From Triticum aestivum (lineage: Eukaryota > Streptophyta > Magnoliopsida > Poales > Poaceae): 64,000 nucleotides of DNA. The DNA is taken from positions 313,276,209 to 313,340,208 of the forward strand of contig NC_057802.1 in assembly GCF_018294505.1 (NCBI RefSeq). Direction: 5' to 3'. Made by a program: the position numbers and the translations under genes. Position 1 is the first letter of the stretch, and the number at the start of each line of letters is the position of its first letter. Under the pieces are notes generated by a model. The model was not told where the DNA came from and ran no database searches. It worked only from the letters and a program-made list of their open reading frames with translations. This document shows positions 33,531 through 45,788 of this stretch, piece after piece.

Positions 33531-34791
33531 TTCGGACGGACTTAAGCATCACTACGGGTGATAAATTCTCATCGTAGTCAACCCCTTGAACTTGTCGAAA
33601 ACCTTTTGTGACAAGTCGAGCTTTGTAGAAAGTAACATTATACCATCAGCGTCAGTCTTCTTCTTGAAGATCCATTTATTCTCTATGGCTTGCCGATCAT
33701 CGGGCAAGTCCACCAAAGTCCACACTTTGTTCTCATACATGCATCCTATCTCAGATTTCATGGCCACAAGCCATCTATCGGAATCTGATCTCATCATAGC
33801 TTCTTCATAGTTCATAGGTTCGCCTTGGTCTAATAACATGACTTCCAGAATAGGATTACCATACCACTCTGGTGCGGATCATGCTCTAGTTGACCTATGA
33901 GGTTAAGTAGCAACTTGATCCGAAGTTTCGTGATCATTATCATTTGCTTCCTCTCTAGTTGGTGTAGGCATCACGGGAATGGATTTCTCCGATGTGCTAC
34001 TTTCCAATCGAGAGAAGGTAAGATTACCTCATCAATTTCTACTTTCCTCCCACACACTTCTTTCTGCTTCTCTACAAAGGTTCCATTTTTGGCAACAAAA
34101 ATCTTGCCTTCAGATCTGTGGTAGAAGGTGTACCCAATTGTTTCCTTAGGGTATCCTATGAAGACGCACTTTTCCGATTTGGGTTTGAGCTTATCAGGCT
34201 GAAGCCTTTTGACATAAGTGTTGCAACCCCAAACTTTAAGAAACGACAGCTTAGGTTGCTTGCAAAACCACAGTTCATACGGTGTCATCTCAATGGATTT
34301 AGATGGTGCCCTATTTAATGTGAATGCAGTTGTCTCTAATGCATAACCCCAAAACAATAGTGGTAAATCGGTAAGAGACATCATAGATCGCACCATATCT
34401 AATAAAGTACGGTTATGACATTCAGACACACCATTACGCTGTGGTGTTCCAGGTGGCGTGAGTTGTGAAACTATTTCACATTGTTTTAAATGAAGGCCAA
34501 ACTCATAACTCAAATAATCGCCTCCGCGATCAGATTGTAGAAACTTTATTTTCTTGTTACGATGATTCTCCACTTCACTCTGAAATTCTTTGAACTTTTC
34601 AAATGTTTCAGACTTGTGTTTCATTAAGTAGATATACCCATATCTGCTCAAATCATTCGTGAAGGTCAGAAAATAACAATACCCGCTGCGTGCCTCAACA
34701 CTCATCGGACCACATACATCAGTATGTATTATTTCCAATAAGTCATTGGCTCGCTCCATTGTTCCGGAGAACGGAGTTTTTAGTCATTTTG
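33531..34791 (-). pseudogene. pol: Copia B integrase and RT start
   Basis: 33971-34759 is an open stretch with HTDVCGPM, QSDRGGDY and RNGVSECHNRTLLDMV, the Copia integrase core with Asp, Asp and Glu in place. Then, after a shift, 33552-33839 has DDRQAIENKWIFKKKTDADG at the RT start. Homology to the Copia A protein is continuous, with indels near 33560 and 33970. Confidence 0.88.
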
Positions 34792-34796
34792 CCCAT
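34792..34796. repeat. Left TSD of solo LTR (CCCAT)
   Basis: It matches 36419-36423, and removal of the LTR restores a continuous Copia pre-integrase reading (CLMGKMTK). Confidence 0.9.
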
Positions 34797-36418
34797 TGAT
34801 GCGACTTGAAGCTACGTCGGTATTTCCCCAAAGAGGAAGGGATGATGCAATACGGCAGCGGTAGGTATTTCCCTCATATATGAAGCCAAGGTTATCGAAC
34901 CAGTAGGAGAACCAAGCAACACAACGTAAACAACCGCTGCACACAGATAACAAATCCTCGCAACCCGACATGTTAAAGGGGTTGTCAATCCCGTTCGGGT
35001 AACGGTGCCTCAATATAGGCAAATGGACGTGAGATAAAATTGTAGTGGATTGATAGATCGAACACAAAAAAAAAAAAAACGCAGCAAGGTATTTTTGTAT
35101 TTTTAGTTTAATAGATCTGAAATTAAAAGAAAAGGAAAAGTAGATCGCAAAGGCAAATATTTGAGAAAGAGACCCGGGGGCCGTAGGTTTCACTAGTGGC
35201 TTCTCTCGAGAAAAATAGCAAATGGTGGGTAAACAAATTACTGTTGGGCAATGGATAGAACTTCAAATAATCATGACGATATCCAGGCAATGATCATTAT
35301 ATAGGCATCACGCCCAAGATTAGTAGACCGACTCCTGCCTGCATCTACTACTATTACTCCACACATCGACCTTTATCCAGCATGCATCTAGTGTATTAAG
35401 TTCATGGAAAAACATAGTAATGCAATAAGAATGATGACATGATGTAGACAAGATCTATCTATGTAGATATAGACCCCATCGTTTTATCCTTATTAGCAAT
35501 GATACATACGTGTCGGTTCCCCTTCTGTCACTGGGATCAAGCACCGTAAGATCGAACCCACTACAAAGCACCTCTTCCCATTGCAAGATAAATAGATCAA
35601 GTTGGCCAAACAAAACCCAAATATCGGAGAAGAAATACGGGGCTATAAGAAATCATGCATAAAAGAGATCGAAGAAACTCAAATACTTTCATGGATATAA
35701 AAAGATAGATCTGATCATAAACTCAAAGTTCATCCGATCCCAACAAACGCACCGCAAAAAGAGTTATATCATGTGGATCTCCAAGAGACCATTGTATTGA
35801 GAATTCAACGAGAGAGAGAGAGAGAGAGAGAGAGAGGAAGCCATCTAGATACTAACTACGGCCTCGAAGGTCTACAAAGAACTACTCACACATCATCGGA
35901 GAGGCACCAATGGAGGTGGTGAACCCCATCCGAGATGGTGTCTAGATTGGGTCTGGTGGTTCTGGACTCTGCGGCGACTGGAATTGATTTCCGTCGACTC
36001 CCCTAGGGTTTCTGGAATATTGGGGTATTTATAGAGCAAAGAGGCGGTCCGGGCGGCACCCGAGGTGGGCATAACCCACCAGGGCGCGCCTGGGCCTCCT
36101 GGCGCGCCCGGGCCTCCTGGCGCGCCCTGGTGGGTTGTGCTCTCCTTGGAGCACCCCCAGGTGCAGCCTTGGCCCATTAGGTGTCTTCTGGTCTAAAAAA
36201 ATTCTCCGTGAAGTTTCGTTGCATTTGGACTCCGTTTGGTATTGATTTCCTACGATGTAAAAACATGCAGAAAACAGCAACTGGCACTTGGCACTATGTC
36301 AATAGGTTAGTACCAAAAAATGATATAAAATGACTATAAAATGATTATAAAACATCCAAGATTGATAATATAACAACATGGAACAGTCAAAAATTATAGA
36401 TACGTTGGAGACATATCA
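34797..36418 (-). mobile_element. Solo LTR of Athila-lineage Gypsy (1622 bp)
   Basis: Plus strand TGATGCGACTTG...GACATATCA, with TG/CA ends and a perfect CCCAT duplication. There is no internal sequence, so it is a product of LTR-LTR recombination. It is related to 7376-8938. It contains a 14-base A run (35066-35079), an (AG)13 microsatellite and three GGCGCGCC boxes spaced about 20 bases apart (36082-36130). Confidence 0.92.
35811..35836. repeat. (AG)13 microsatellite
   Basis: Uninterrupted AG run inside the solo LTR. Confidence 0.95.
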
Positions 36419-36423
36419 CCCAT
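36419..36423. repeat. Right TSD of solo LTR (CCCAT)
   Basis: Copy of 34792-34796. Confidence 0.9.
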
Positions 36424-36760
36424 GAGGCATGGTCCGCAAGTATCAAATGATTCATAATCAAGTGATTCGAAAAGTCTATCCGCATGGAGTTTCTTCATGC
36501 GCTTTACACCAATATGACCTAAACCGCAGTGCCACAAGTACGTTGCACTATCATTATCAACTTTGCATATTTTGGCATCAATATTATGAATATGTGTATC
36601 ACTACGATCGAGATTAAATATACCATTTACATTGGGTGTATGACCATAGAAGGTTTTATTCATGTAACCAGAACAACAATTATTCTCTGACTTAAATGAA
36701 TAACCGTATTGCAATAACCAATCGTATTCATGCTCAATGCAAACACCAAATAACATTTAT
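36424..36760 (-). pseudogene. pol: Copia B pre-integrase region
   Basis: The minus strand encodes YLWHCGLGHIGVKRMKKLHA and CGPCLMG, the zinc-binding start of Copia integrase, interrupted by the solo LTR at CLMG. Upstream the frame degenerates. Confidence 0.85.
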
Positions 36761-37040
36761 TTAGGTTCAACACTAATCCCGAAGGTAGAGGGAGTATGCG
36801 ATGGTGATCTTATCAACCTTGGAATCACTTCCAACACACATCGTCACCTCGCCCTTAACTAGTCTCTGCTCATTTTGCAACTCCTGTTTTGAGTTACTAA
36901 TCTTAGCAACTGAAACTGGTATCAAATACCCATGGGCTACTATGAACACTAGTAAGGTACACATAAATAACATGTATATCAAATATACCTTTATTCACTT
37001 TGCCATCCTTCTTATCCGCCAAGTATTTGGGACAGTTCCG
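36761..37040 (-). pseudogene. pol: Copia B protease remnant
   Basis: It aligns with the Copia A protease by flanking motifs (NSKQELQNEQRLVKGEV), but the DTGS active site is not readable and frames change. Dead. Confidence 0.7.
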
Positions 37041-37861
37041 CTTCTAGTGACCATTTCCTTTGCAGTAGAAGCACTTAGTTACAGGCTTGGGTCCAGTTAT
37101 GGGCTTCTTCTCGGGAGTGGCAACTTGCTTGTCATTCTTCTTGAAGTTCCCTTTCTTTCCCTTGCCCTTTTTCTTGAAACTAGTGGTCTTGTTAACCATC
37201 AACACTTGATGCTCTTTCTTGATTTCTACCTTCGCTGATTTCAGCATCGCGAAGAGCTCGGGAAATGTTTTCGTCATCCCTTGCATATTATAGTTCATCA
37301 TGAAGTTCTATTAGCTTGGTGATAGTGACTAGAGAACTCTGTCAATCACTATCTTATCTGGAAGATTAACTCCCACTTGATTCAAGAGATTGTAGCACCC
37401 AGACATTCTGAGCACATGCTCACTGGCTGAGCTATTCTCCTCCATCTTGTAGGAAAAGTACTTGTCAGAGGTCTCATACCTCTCGACACGGGCATGAGTC
37501 TGAAATACCAATTTCGGCTCATGGAACATCTCATATGCCCTGTGGCGTTCAAAACATGTTTGAAGTCCCGGTTCTAGGCCGTAAAGCATGGTGCACTAAA
37601 CTATTAAGTAGTTATCATATCGAGCTTGCCAAACATTCATAACATCTGCATCTGCTCCTGCAACAGGTCTGTCACCTAGTGGTGCATCAAGGACATAATT
37701 CTTCTATGCAGCAATGAGGATAATCCACAGATCATGGACCCAGTCTGCATCATTGCTACTATCATCTTTCAACTTACTTCTTCTCTAGGAACATATCAAA
37801 AATAAAGAAGCTATATCGCGAGCTATTGATCTACAACATAGATATGCAAATACTACCAAGA
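37041..37861 (-). pseudogene. gag: Copia B gag
   Basis: Fragments MLYGLEPGLQ (37329-37589) and KKEHQVLMVNKTTSFKKKGK with CFYCKGNGH (37044-37301) match Copia A gag. The zinc knuckle is cut by a TAG where Trp should be. The N-terminus is reduced to short pieces, and no start codon can be assigned. Confidence 0.85.
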
Positions 37862-38284
37862 CTAAGTTCATGATAAATTAAGTTCAATTAATCAAATTAC
37901 TTAAGAACTCCCACTTAAATAGACATCCCTCAAGTTACCTAAGTGATACATGATCCAAATCAACTAACCCATGTTCGATCATCACGTGAGATGGGGTAGT
38001 CATCAATGGTGAACATCTCTATGTTGATCATATCTACTATATGATTCCCGTTCGACCTTTCGGTCTCCAGTGTTCCGAGGCCATGTATGTACATGCTAGG
38101 CTCGTCAAGTTTAACCCAAGTATTCTGCGTGTGCAAAACTGTCTTACACCCGTTGTATGTGAATGTAGAGTCTATCACACCTGATCATCACGTGGTCTCT
38201 CAAAACGATGAACTGTAGCAATGGTGCATACTCAGGGAGAGAACTTCTACCTTGAAATTTAGTGAAGGGATCATGTCATAGATT
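37862..38284 (-). other. Copia B leader, cut at 38285
   Basis: It corresponds to the later part of the Copia A leader (about 11850-12250). Ends at AGATT (38280-38284), the likely TSD of element F, whose partner lies outside the window. Confidence 0.75.
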
Positions 38285-38813
38285 TGTCACGGCAGATGCC
38301 CTAGTGAAAGGACTTAGGTGTGGAGCCATCGCACTAGGTTAGCTTAAAGGGGTTGAACGGGACAAAGGACACAAGGAGTTTGCCCAGGTTCGGCCACTCT
38401 TAACGAGGTAAAAGCCTACTTCCTGCTTCTATTTGTATTGCTTGAGTTTCAATTACAAGGGAGTGAATACGCTTGACCTAGTTCTCGATTGTCTGTCTCT
38501 TGTGTTAAAACGCCGCCGGGTCACCCCTTTATATACAGGTCGATGCCCGGCGGCTTACAGAGTCCCGGCCGGCTCACACAAACGTGACCGGCTCGGTTTC
38601 TAACTAAACCTGCCTTACAAAGCAAGTGAACATATTGCGTCTCACACCTTTAGGCCTTGAGTTACCTCTGGGTCTTGGGCCTTCAACAAGCCGGCTTTAT
38701 GAACTGCCACCTCTAGTCTTCTTCAGAGTTCCTGGGCCTTCTCAACTTAAGTCGCCAATGGTGTGACCTGACCCCTCCTGGGCGGGTCATACCTCGGAGT
38801 TATATCCTCAACA
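38285..38813 (-). repeat. 3' LTR of element F (529 bp)
   Basis: The minus strand begins TGTTGAGGATATAAC and ends TGCCGTGACA. A TATA box (minus strand GTATATAAAG) lies at about 38527-38536. Flanked right by the tract CCTGGGGCCTAA. No second LTR of this kind is in the window, so the ends rest on TG/CA and the neighbouring tract. Confidence 0.75.
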
Positions 38814-38826
38814 TTAGGCCCCAGGT
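38814..38826 (-). other. Polypurine tract of element F
   Basis: The minus strand reads ACCTGGGGCCTAA next to the LTR. Confidence 0.6.
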
Positions 38827-39097
38827 TCATTTGAACTTGTTCATATCAATCTCCACTAGTTAACTTAGCAGAATTTTTCATTACCGATTCCTTATCAATC
38901 CTCTATAACCCGCCATGACGTCACATGGCATAACCATTGTAACCCACCATGACATTATGTGCATTAATTACGCACAAGGCCCAGGATATCTCAACGGATC
39001 TTTATCTTAATGGATCTCCCGAAAATCGAGGCGCCCGTATTGCCAGCATAATCGTTTTACCCCCTCGATTCTTGCGCATGCCATCTTATCATCCCCT

Positions 39098-39105
39098 TAT
39101 AAATA
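39098..39105 (+). promoter_or_regulatory. TATA box of element F antisense gene
   Basis: TATAAATA, four bases before the ATAGG target site of D. In the uninterrupted F the next bases are a pyrimidine-rich leader (49381 onwards), a typical plant core promoter layout. Confidence 0.65.
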
Positions 39106-39108
39106 GGG

Positions 39109-39113
39109 ATAGG
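39109..39113. repeat. Left TSD of element D (ATAGG)
   Basis: Identical to 49376-49380. Confidence 0.95.
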
Positions 39114-40622
39114 TGATACGTCCATTTTGCATCATGCTTTTATATCGATATTTATCGCATTATGGGTTGTTATTACACGTTATGTCACAATACTTATGCC
39201 TATTCTCTCTTATTTTACAAGGTTTACATAAAGAGGGAGAATGCCGGCAGCTGGAATTCTGGGCTGGAAAAGGAGCAAATATTAGAGACCTATTCTACAC
39301 AACTCCAAAAGTCCTGAAACTCCACGGAAGTTAAATTTGGAAATAATAAAAACTACTGAGCGAAGAAAATACCAAAGGGGACCCACACCCTGGGCACGAG
39401 GGTGGGGGGCGCGCCCTACCCCCTGGGCGCGCCCCTGCCTCGTGGGCCCCCTGGTGGCCCTCCGGTGCCCATCTTCTGCTATATGAAGTCTTTTGTCCGA
39501 GGAAAAATCATAAGCAAGCTTTCGGGACGAGACTCCGCCGCCACGAGGCGGAACCAATCTAGGGCTCTGGCGGAGCTGTTCTGCCGGGGACACTTCCCTC
39601 CGGAGGGGGAAATCATCGCCATCGTCATCACCAACGCTCCTCCCATCGGGAGGGGGCCAATCTCCATCAACATCTTCACCAGCACCATCTCCTCTCAAAC
39701 CCTAGTTCATCTCTTGTATCCTATTCTTGTCTCTAAGTCTGAGATTGGTACTTGTAGGTTGCTAGTAGTGTTGATTACTCCTTGTAGTTGATGCTAGTTG
39801 GTTTATTTGGTGGAAGATCATATGTTCAGATCCTATATGCATATTAATACTCCTCTGATTATGAACATGAATATGCTTTGTGAGTAGTTACGTTTATTCC
39901 TGAGGACTTGGGGGAAGTCTTGCTATTAGTAGTCATGTGAATTTGGTATTCGTTCGATATTTTGATTAGATGTATGTTGTCTCTCCTCTAGTGGTGTTAT
40001 GTGAACGTCGACTACATGACACTTCACCATTATTTGGGCCTAGAGGAAGGCATTGGGAAGTAATAAGTAGATGATGGGTTGCTAGAGTGACATAAGCTTA
40101 AACCCTAGTTTATGCGTTGCTTCGTAAGGGGCTGATTTGGATCCATATGTTTCATGCTATGGTTAGGTTTACCTTAATACTTCTTTTGTAGTTGCGGATG
40201 CTTGCAATAGGGGTTAATCATAAGTGGGATGCTTGTCCAAGTAAGGACGGCACCCAAGCACCGGTCCACCCACATATCAAATTATCAAAGTACTGAACGC
40301 GAATCATGTGAGCGTGATGAAAACTAGCTTGACGATAATTCCCATGTGTCCTCGGGAGCGCTTTTCTCTATATAAGAATTTGTCCAGGCTTGTCCTTTGC
40401 TACAAGAAGGATTGGGCCACCTTGCTGCACTTTATTTACTTTTGTTACTTGTTGCTCATTACAAATTATCTTATCACAAAACTATCTGTTACCTATAATT
40501 TCAGTGCTTGCAGAGAATACCTTGCTGAAAACCGCTTATCATTTCCTTCTGCTCCTCGTTGGGTTCGACACTCTTACTTATCGAAAGGACTATGATAGAT
40601 CCCCTATACTTGTGGGTCATCA
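39114..40622 (+). repeat. 5' LTR of element D (1509 bp)
   Basis: TGATACGTCCATTTTGC...GTGGGTCATCA. It contains the GC-rich stem-loop (39395-39444). The 3' LTR has an 11-base duplication (CTTGGCGGAAC type) near 48297 that is missing here. Confidence 0.93.
39395..39444. repeat. GC-rich stem-loop in D 5' LTR
   Basis: CACGAGGGTGGGGGGCGCGCC and GGCGCGCCCCTGCCTCGTG face each other as nearly complementary arms around a short CTACCCCCT-type loop. Copies: 48135-48185, 45584-45631 and 8624-8676. Confidence 0.65.
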
Positions 40623-40633
40623 AGACTCTTTTC

Positions 40634-40652
40634 TGGCACCGTTGCCGAGAAG
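40634..40652 (+). other. Primer-binding site of element D
   Basis: TGGCACCGTTGCCGAGAAG, 11 bases after the LTR. The position fits; the tRNA is not assigned here. Confidence 0.7.
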
Positions 40653-40728
40653 TGAAGCGACTTTGGTAGGTGGAATTTGGTAAGGAAAAATTTATATAGT
40701 GTGCTGAAATTTACTGTCACTTGTTACT

Positions 40729-41706
40729 ATGGAAAGTAATCCTCTGAGGGGCTTGTTCGGGGTATCTTCACCTCGACCAGTAGAGCAAAGAGTTACTCCT
40801 CAACCTACTGAACCTACTGAAAATGAAAATGTCTACTTTGAAATCCCTTCGGGTATGATAGAAAAACTGCTAGCTAATCCTTTTGCAGGAGATGGAACAT
40901 TACATCCTGATGAGCACCTAATCTATGTGGATGAAGTTTGTGGGTTATTTAAGCTTGCAGGTATGCCCAATGATGTTATCAAGAAGAAGGTCTTCCCTTT
41001 ATCTTTGAAGGGAGATGCATTGACATGGTATAGGCTATGTGATGATATGGGATCATGGAACTACAGACGATTGAAATTGGAATTTCATCAGAAGTTTTAT
41101 CCTATGCATCTTGTTCATCGTGATCGTAATTACATATATAATTTTTGGCCTCGTGAAGGAGAAAGCATCGCTCAAGATTGGGGGAGGCTTAAGTCAATGT
41201 TATATTCATGCCCCAATCATGAACTCTCAAGAGAAATGATTATTCAAAATTTTTATGCTCGGCTTTCCGACAACAATCGCAACATGCTCGATACTTCTTG
41301 TACCGGTTCTTTTATGATGAAGACTATTGAATTCAAATGGGATTTATTGGATAGAATTAAACGCAACTCTGAAGATTGGGACCTCGACGGAGGTAAGGAG
41401 TCAGGTATAATACCTAAGTTTGATTGTGTTAAATCTTTTATGGATACCGATGTTTTCCGTAAATTTAGCACTAAATATGGACCTGGATCTGAGATAGTAG
41501 CTTCTTTTTGTGAACCTTTTGCTGCTCACGTTGATCTCCCTAAGGAAAAGTGGTTTAAATATCATCCTCCCATAGAAGTAAAAGTAGTTGAACCTGTTAA
41601 AGTTTAAGAAAAGACTATCACTTATAATGATCCTATTGTTCCTACTACCTATGTTGAGAAACCACCTTTCCCTGTTAGGATAAAGGATCATGCAAAAGCT
41701 TCAACT
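40729..41706 (+). pseudogene. gag: Gag of element D
   Basis: The ATG at 40729 opens 292 codons with a retrotransposon gag domain: FPLSLKGDALTWYR near residue 89, LEFHQKFYP, and SIAQDWGRLKSML. No zinc knuckle of CCHC type is seen, as is usual in Athila gags. A TAA at 41605-41607 interrupts the frame, which then continues in the same frame into protease. Role: particle protein. Confidence 0.88.
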
Positions 41707-42189
41707 GTGGTTCGTAAAAGTAATATTAGAACTTATGCACCCCCTGAGCAAGTTAAAGTTGAACCTAATATTGCTATCATTAAAGATCTCTTGGCTGATA
41801 ATATTGATGGGCATGTTATTTATTTCTGTGATGAGACTGCTAGAATTGCTAAACCTAGTGCTAAAGATAAACATCGACCTGTGGTATGCATGCCTGTTAT
41901 TTATGTTAAAATAGGAGATCATTGTTATCATGGCTTATGTGACATGGGTGCTAGTGCTAGTGCAATACCTATTAACTTATACAAAGAAATTATGCATGAT
42001 ATTGCACCTACTGAGTTAGAAGAAATTGATGTTACCATTAAGCTTGCCAATAGAGATACTATATCACAAATTGGAATTGTTAGAGATGTTGAAGTCTTGT
42101 GTGGAAAAACTAAATATCCTGCTGATTTTCTTGTTCTTGGTTCCCCACAAGATAGCTTTTGTCCCATATATTTGGTAGAACCTTATTAA
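41707..42189 (+). pseudogene. pol: Protease of element D
   Basis: The active-site region reads LCDMGASASAIP (Asp-Met-Gly-Ala), close to the Asp-Leu-Gly-Ala form common in Athila elements, with ANRDTISQIGIV downstream. The frame ends at 42187-42189 after an indel; the conserved continuation (GRTLLNTVNAKIDCEKD) is in the next frame from 42159. Confidence 0.85.
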
Positions 42190-44453
42190 ACACTGTTAAT
42201 GCTAAGATAGACTGCGAAAAGGATGTTGTTACTATTGGTTTAGGTGATTTGTCTCATGAGTTTAATTTCTCTAAATTTCATAGACAACACCGTGAAGAGG
42301 AATTGCCTAGTAAAGATGAAATTATTGGTCTTGCTTCTATTGCCGTACCTCCTAGTGATCCTTTAGAACAATATTTGCTAGACCATGAAAATGATATGTT
42401 TATGAATGAAAGAAGGGAAATAGATGAAGTGTTCTTTAAACAGTGACCTATTTTGAAACACAACTTGCATGTTGAACTCCTAGGGGATCCTCCTCCACCC
42501 AAGGGTGATCCCGTGTTTGAGCTTAAACCATTGCCTGATACTCTTAAATATGCTTATCTTGATGAAAAGAAGATATATCCTATTATTATTAGTGCTAACC
42601 TTTCAGAGAAGGAGGAAGAAAAATTATTGAAAACTCTGAAGAAGCACCGTGCTGCTATTGGATATACTCTTGATGATCTTAAGGGCATTAGTCCCACTCT
42701 ATGTCAACACAGAATAAATTTGGAGAAAGATGCCAAACCAGTTATTGATCATCAACGACGGCTGAATCCTAAGATGAAAGAAGTGGTAAGAAATGAAATA
42801 CTAAAGCTCCTTGAGGCAGGTATAATCTATCCCGTTGCTGATAGTCAGTGGGTAAGTCCTGTCCATTGTGTCCCTAAGAAAGGAGGTATTACTGTCGTTC
42901 CCAATGATAAAGATGAATTGATTCCGCAAAGAATTATTACAGGTTATAGGATGGTAATTGATTTCCGCAAATTAAATAAAGCTACTAAAAAAGATCATTA
43001 GCCCTTACCTTTTATTGATCAAATGCTATAAAGGCTATCCAAACATACACATTTTTGCTTTCTAGATGGTTACTCTGGTTTCTCTCAAATACCTGTGTCA
43101 GCTGATGATCAAGCAAAGACCACATTTACTCGCCATTTTGGTACTTTTGCTTATAGACGTATGCCTTTTGGTTTATGTAATGCACCTGCTACCTTTCAAA
43201 GATGCACGATGGCTATATTCTCTGACTTTTGTGAAAAGATTTGTGAGGTTTTCATGGACGATTTCTCCGTCTATGGATCCTCTTTCGATGATTGCTTGAG
43301 CAACCTTGAGCGAGTTTTGCAGAGGTGTGAAGAAACTAATCTTGTCTTGAACTGGGAGAAGTGCCACTTTATGGTTAATGAAGACATTGTCTTGGGGCAT
43401 AAAATTTCTGAAAGAGGCATTGAAGTTGATAAAGCTAAAGTTGATGCTATTGAAAAGATGTCGTGTCCTAAGGACATCAAAGGTATAAGAAGTTTCCTTG
43501 GTCAAGCTGGCTTTTATAGGAGGTTCATTAAGGACTTCTCAAAAATTTCTCCGCCTCTGACTAATTTATTACAAAAAGATATACCTTTTGTCTTTGATGA
43601 TGATTGTGTAGAAGCATTTGAAATACTTAAGAAAGCATTAATCACTGCACCTATTGTTCAGCCACCTGATTGGAATTTACCCTTTGAAATTATGTGTGAT
43701 GCTAGCGATTATGATGTAGGTGCTGTTCTAGGGCAAAGAGTTGATAAGAAATTAAATGTTATTCAATATGCTAGTAAAACTCTAGACAATGCCCAGAGAA
43801 ATTATGCTACTACTGAAAAAGAATTCTTAGCAGTTGTATTTGCTTGTGATAAGTTCAGACCCTATATTGTTGATTCTAAAGTAACTATTCACACTGATCA
43901 TGCTGCTATTAAATACCTTATGGAAAAGAACGATGCTAAACCTAGACTTATCAGATGGGTCCTCCTGTTACAAGAATTTGATTTACATGTTATTGATAGA
44001 AAGGGAGCTGAGAACCCCGTTGCAGACAACTTGTCTAGGTTAGAAAATGTTCTTGATGACCCACTACCTATTGATGATAGCTTTCCTGATGAACAACTGA
44101 ATGTCATACATGCTTCTCGTACTACTCCATGGTATGCTGATTATGCTAATTACATTGTTGCTAAATTTATACCACCTAGTTTCACATACCAGCAAAAGAA
44201 AAAGTTTTTCTATGATTTGAGACATTACTTTTGGGATGACCCACATCTCTATAAAGAAGGAGTAGATGGTGTCATTAGACGTTGTGTACCTGAGCATGAA
44301 CAGGAACATATCCTACGCAAGTGTCACTCCGAGGCTTATGGTGGACACCCCGCTGGAGATGGAACTGCACATAAGGTATTGCAATCCGTTTTTTATTGGC
44401 CTACTCTCTTCAAGGATGCCCGTAAGTTTGTCTTATCTTGTGATGAATGTTAA
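42190..44453 (+). pseudogene. pol: RT, RNase H and integrase start of element D
   Basis: RT motifs: [59 protein letters not shown] and the active site [10 protein letters not shown]. RNase [45 protein letters not shown] and [12 protein letters not shown]. The zinc-binding region with LSCDEC ends at TAA 44451-44453. Stops at 42444 (TGA), 42999 (TAG) and 43029 (TAA) also lie in the same frame. Domain order and spacing are otherwise complete. Confidence 0.92.
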
Positions 44454-45465
44454 AGAATTGGTAATATTAGTAGACGTCGGGAAATGCCTATGAATTATTC
44501 ACTTGTTATTGAACCATTCGATGTTTGGGGCTTTGATTATATGGGACCGTTTCCTGCCTCTAATGGATATACACATATCTTAGTTGCTGTTGATTACATT
44601 ACTAAGTGGGTAGAAGCTATTCCAACTAGTAGTGCTGATCATAACACCTCCATTAAGATGCTTAAAGAAGTTATTTTTCCGAGGTTTGGAGTCCATAGAT
44701 ATTTAATGACTAATGGTGGTTCACATTTTATTCATGGTGCTTTTCGTAAAATGCTTGCTAAGTATGATGTTAATCATAGAACTGCATCTCCTTATCACCC
44801 ACAGTCTAGTGGTCAAGTAGAATTGAGTAATAGAGAGCTCAAATTAATTTTGCAAAAGACTGTTAATAGATCCAGAAAGAATTGGTCCAAGAAACTTGAT
44901 GATGCATTATGGGCCTATAGAACTGCATATAAATCCTATGGGTATGTCTCCTTATAAAATGGTTTATGGAAAAGCATGTCACTTACCTCTCGAACTAGAA
45001 CATAAGGCATATTGGGCCATTAAAGAGCTCAACTATGATTTCAAACTTGCCGGTGAGAAGAGGTTATTTGACATTATCTCACTTGATGAATGGAGAACCC
45101 AAGCCTATGAGAATGCCAAACTGTTTAAAGAAAAGGTTAAAAGATGGCATGACAAAAGAATACAAAAGCATGAGTTTAATGTAGGTGATTATGTATTATT
45201 ATACAACTCTCGTTTAAGATTTTTTGCAGGAAAAATTCTCTCTAAATGGGAAGGCCCTTACGTTATCGAGGAGGTCTATCGTTCCGGTGCCATAAAAATC
45301 AACAACTTCGAAGCCACAAATCCGAAGGTGGTGAACGGTCAAAGAATCAAACATTATATCTCAGGTAATCCTATAAATGTTGAAACCAATGTTATTGAAA
45401 CCGTAACCCCAGAGGAATATATAAGAGACACTTTCCAGAACGTTTCAGACCCCGAAAAGGAATAG
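44454..45465 (+). pseudogene. pol: Integrase of element D
   Basis: The core starts [13 protein letters not shown] with the first Asp. The second acid, normally Asp in a TDGGSHF motif, is Asn here (LMTNGGSHF). The Glu-containing [16 protein letters not shown] motif is present. A frameshift around 44935 separates this from [19 protein letters not shown] and the C-terminal [13 protein letters not shown] and [10 protein letters not shown]. The stop is at 45463-45465. Catalytically dead as read. Confidence 0.9.
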
Positions 45466-45788
45466 GTACGTGGTACGGTAAGTAAACCGACTCCAAAACA
45501 GTTCTAATGGCAATTTTTCTCCGTTTTGGAATATTTAGTAAAATAGAAAAATAAGAAGCAGTCCGGGAAGGACACGAGGGCTCCACGAGGGTGGAGGGCG
45601 CGCCCTACCCCCTGGGCGCCCCTACCTCGTGGGCACCTCGTGCGCTCTCCGGACTCCGTTTTCTTGCACGATACTTCTTTCAGTCGGTAAAAATTCATTA
45701 TATAATCTCCCGAAGGTTTTGACTCCTGTATCACGCAAATATCTTCTGTTTTTGTTTCGAGCTGTTTTTCTGACAGGACTAGATCATC
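45466..45788 (+). other. Spacer after pol in element D, with LTR-like GC-rich stem-loop
   Basis: Non-coding. 45584-45631 repeats the GC-rich inverted repeat found in D's own LTRs, flanked by A/T-rich DNA. Confidence 0.65.

Larger units (their letters stand above)
31103..38284 (-). mobile_element. Copia B: degenerate Angela/WIS-like Copia element
   Basis: Minus-strand Copia element with partial 3' LTR, RNase H-RT, integrase, protease and gag in reversed order, then a leader cut at 38285. It is related to Copia A at protein level throughout but more decayed: every domain has stops or indels. A solo LTR interrupts it at 34797-36418, and the CACTA occupies its LTR. The 5' LTR is not in the window. 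It is the oldest host for everything else in this half. Confidence 0.9.
38827..39113. promoter_or_regulatory. Antisense promoter region of element F
   Basis: This non-coding stretch lies between the LTR side and the antisense gene. It ends with a TATA box (39098-39105) immediately before the D insertion. Confidence 0.55.

Noticed and set aside
39402..39791. 129-codon frame in D LTR, with copy at 48143-48544
   Set aside because: Both are inside LTRs, and the 3' copy contains an insertion that is not compatible with a kept protein.
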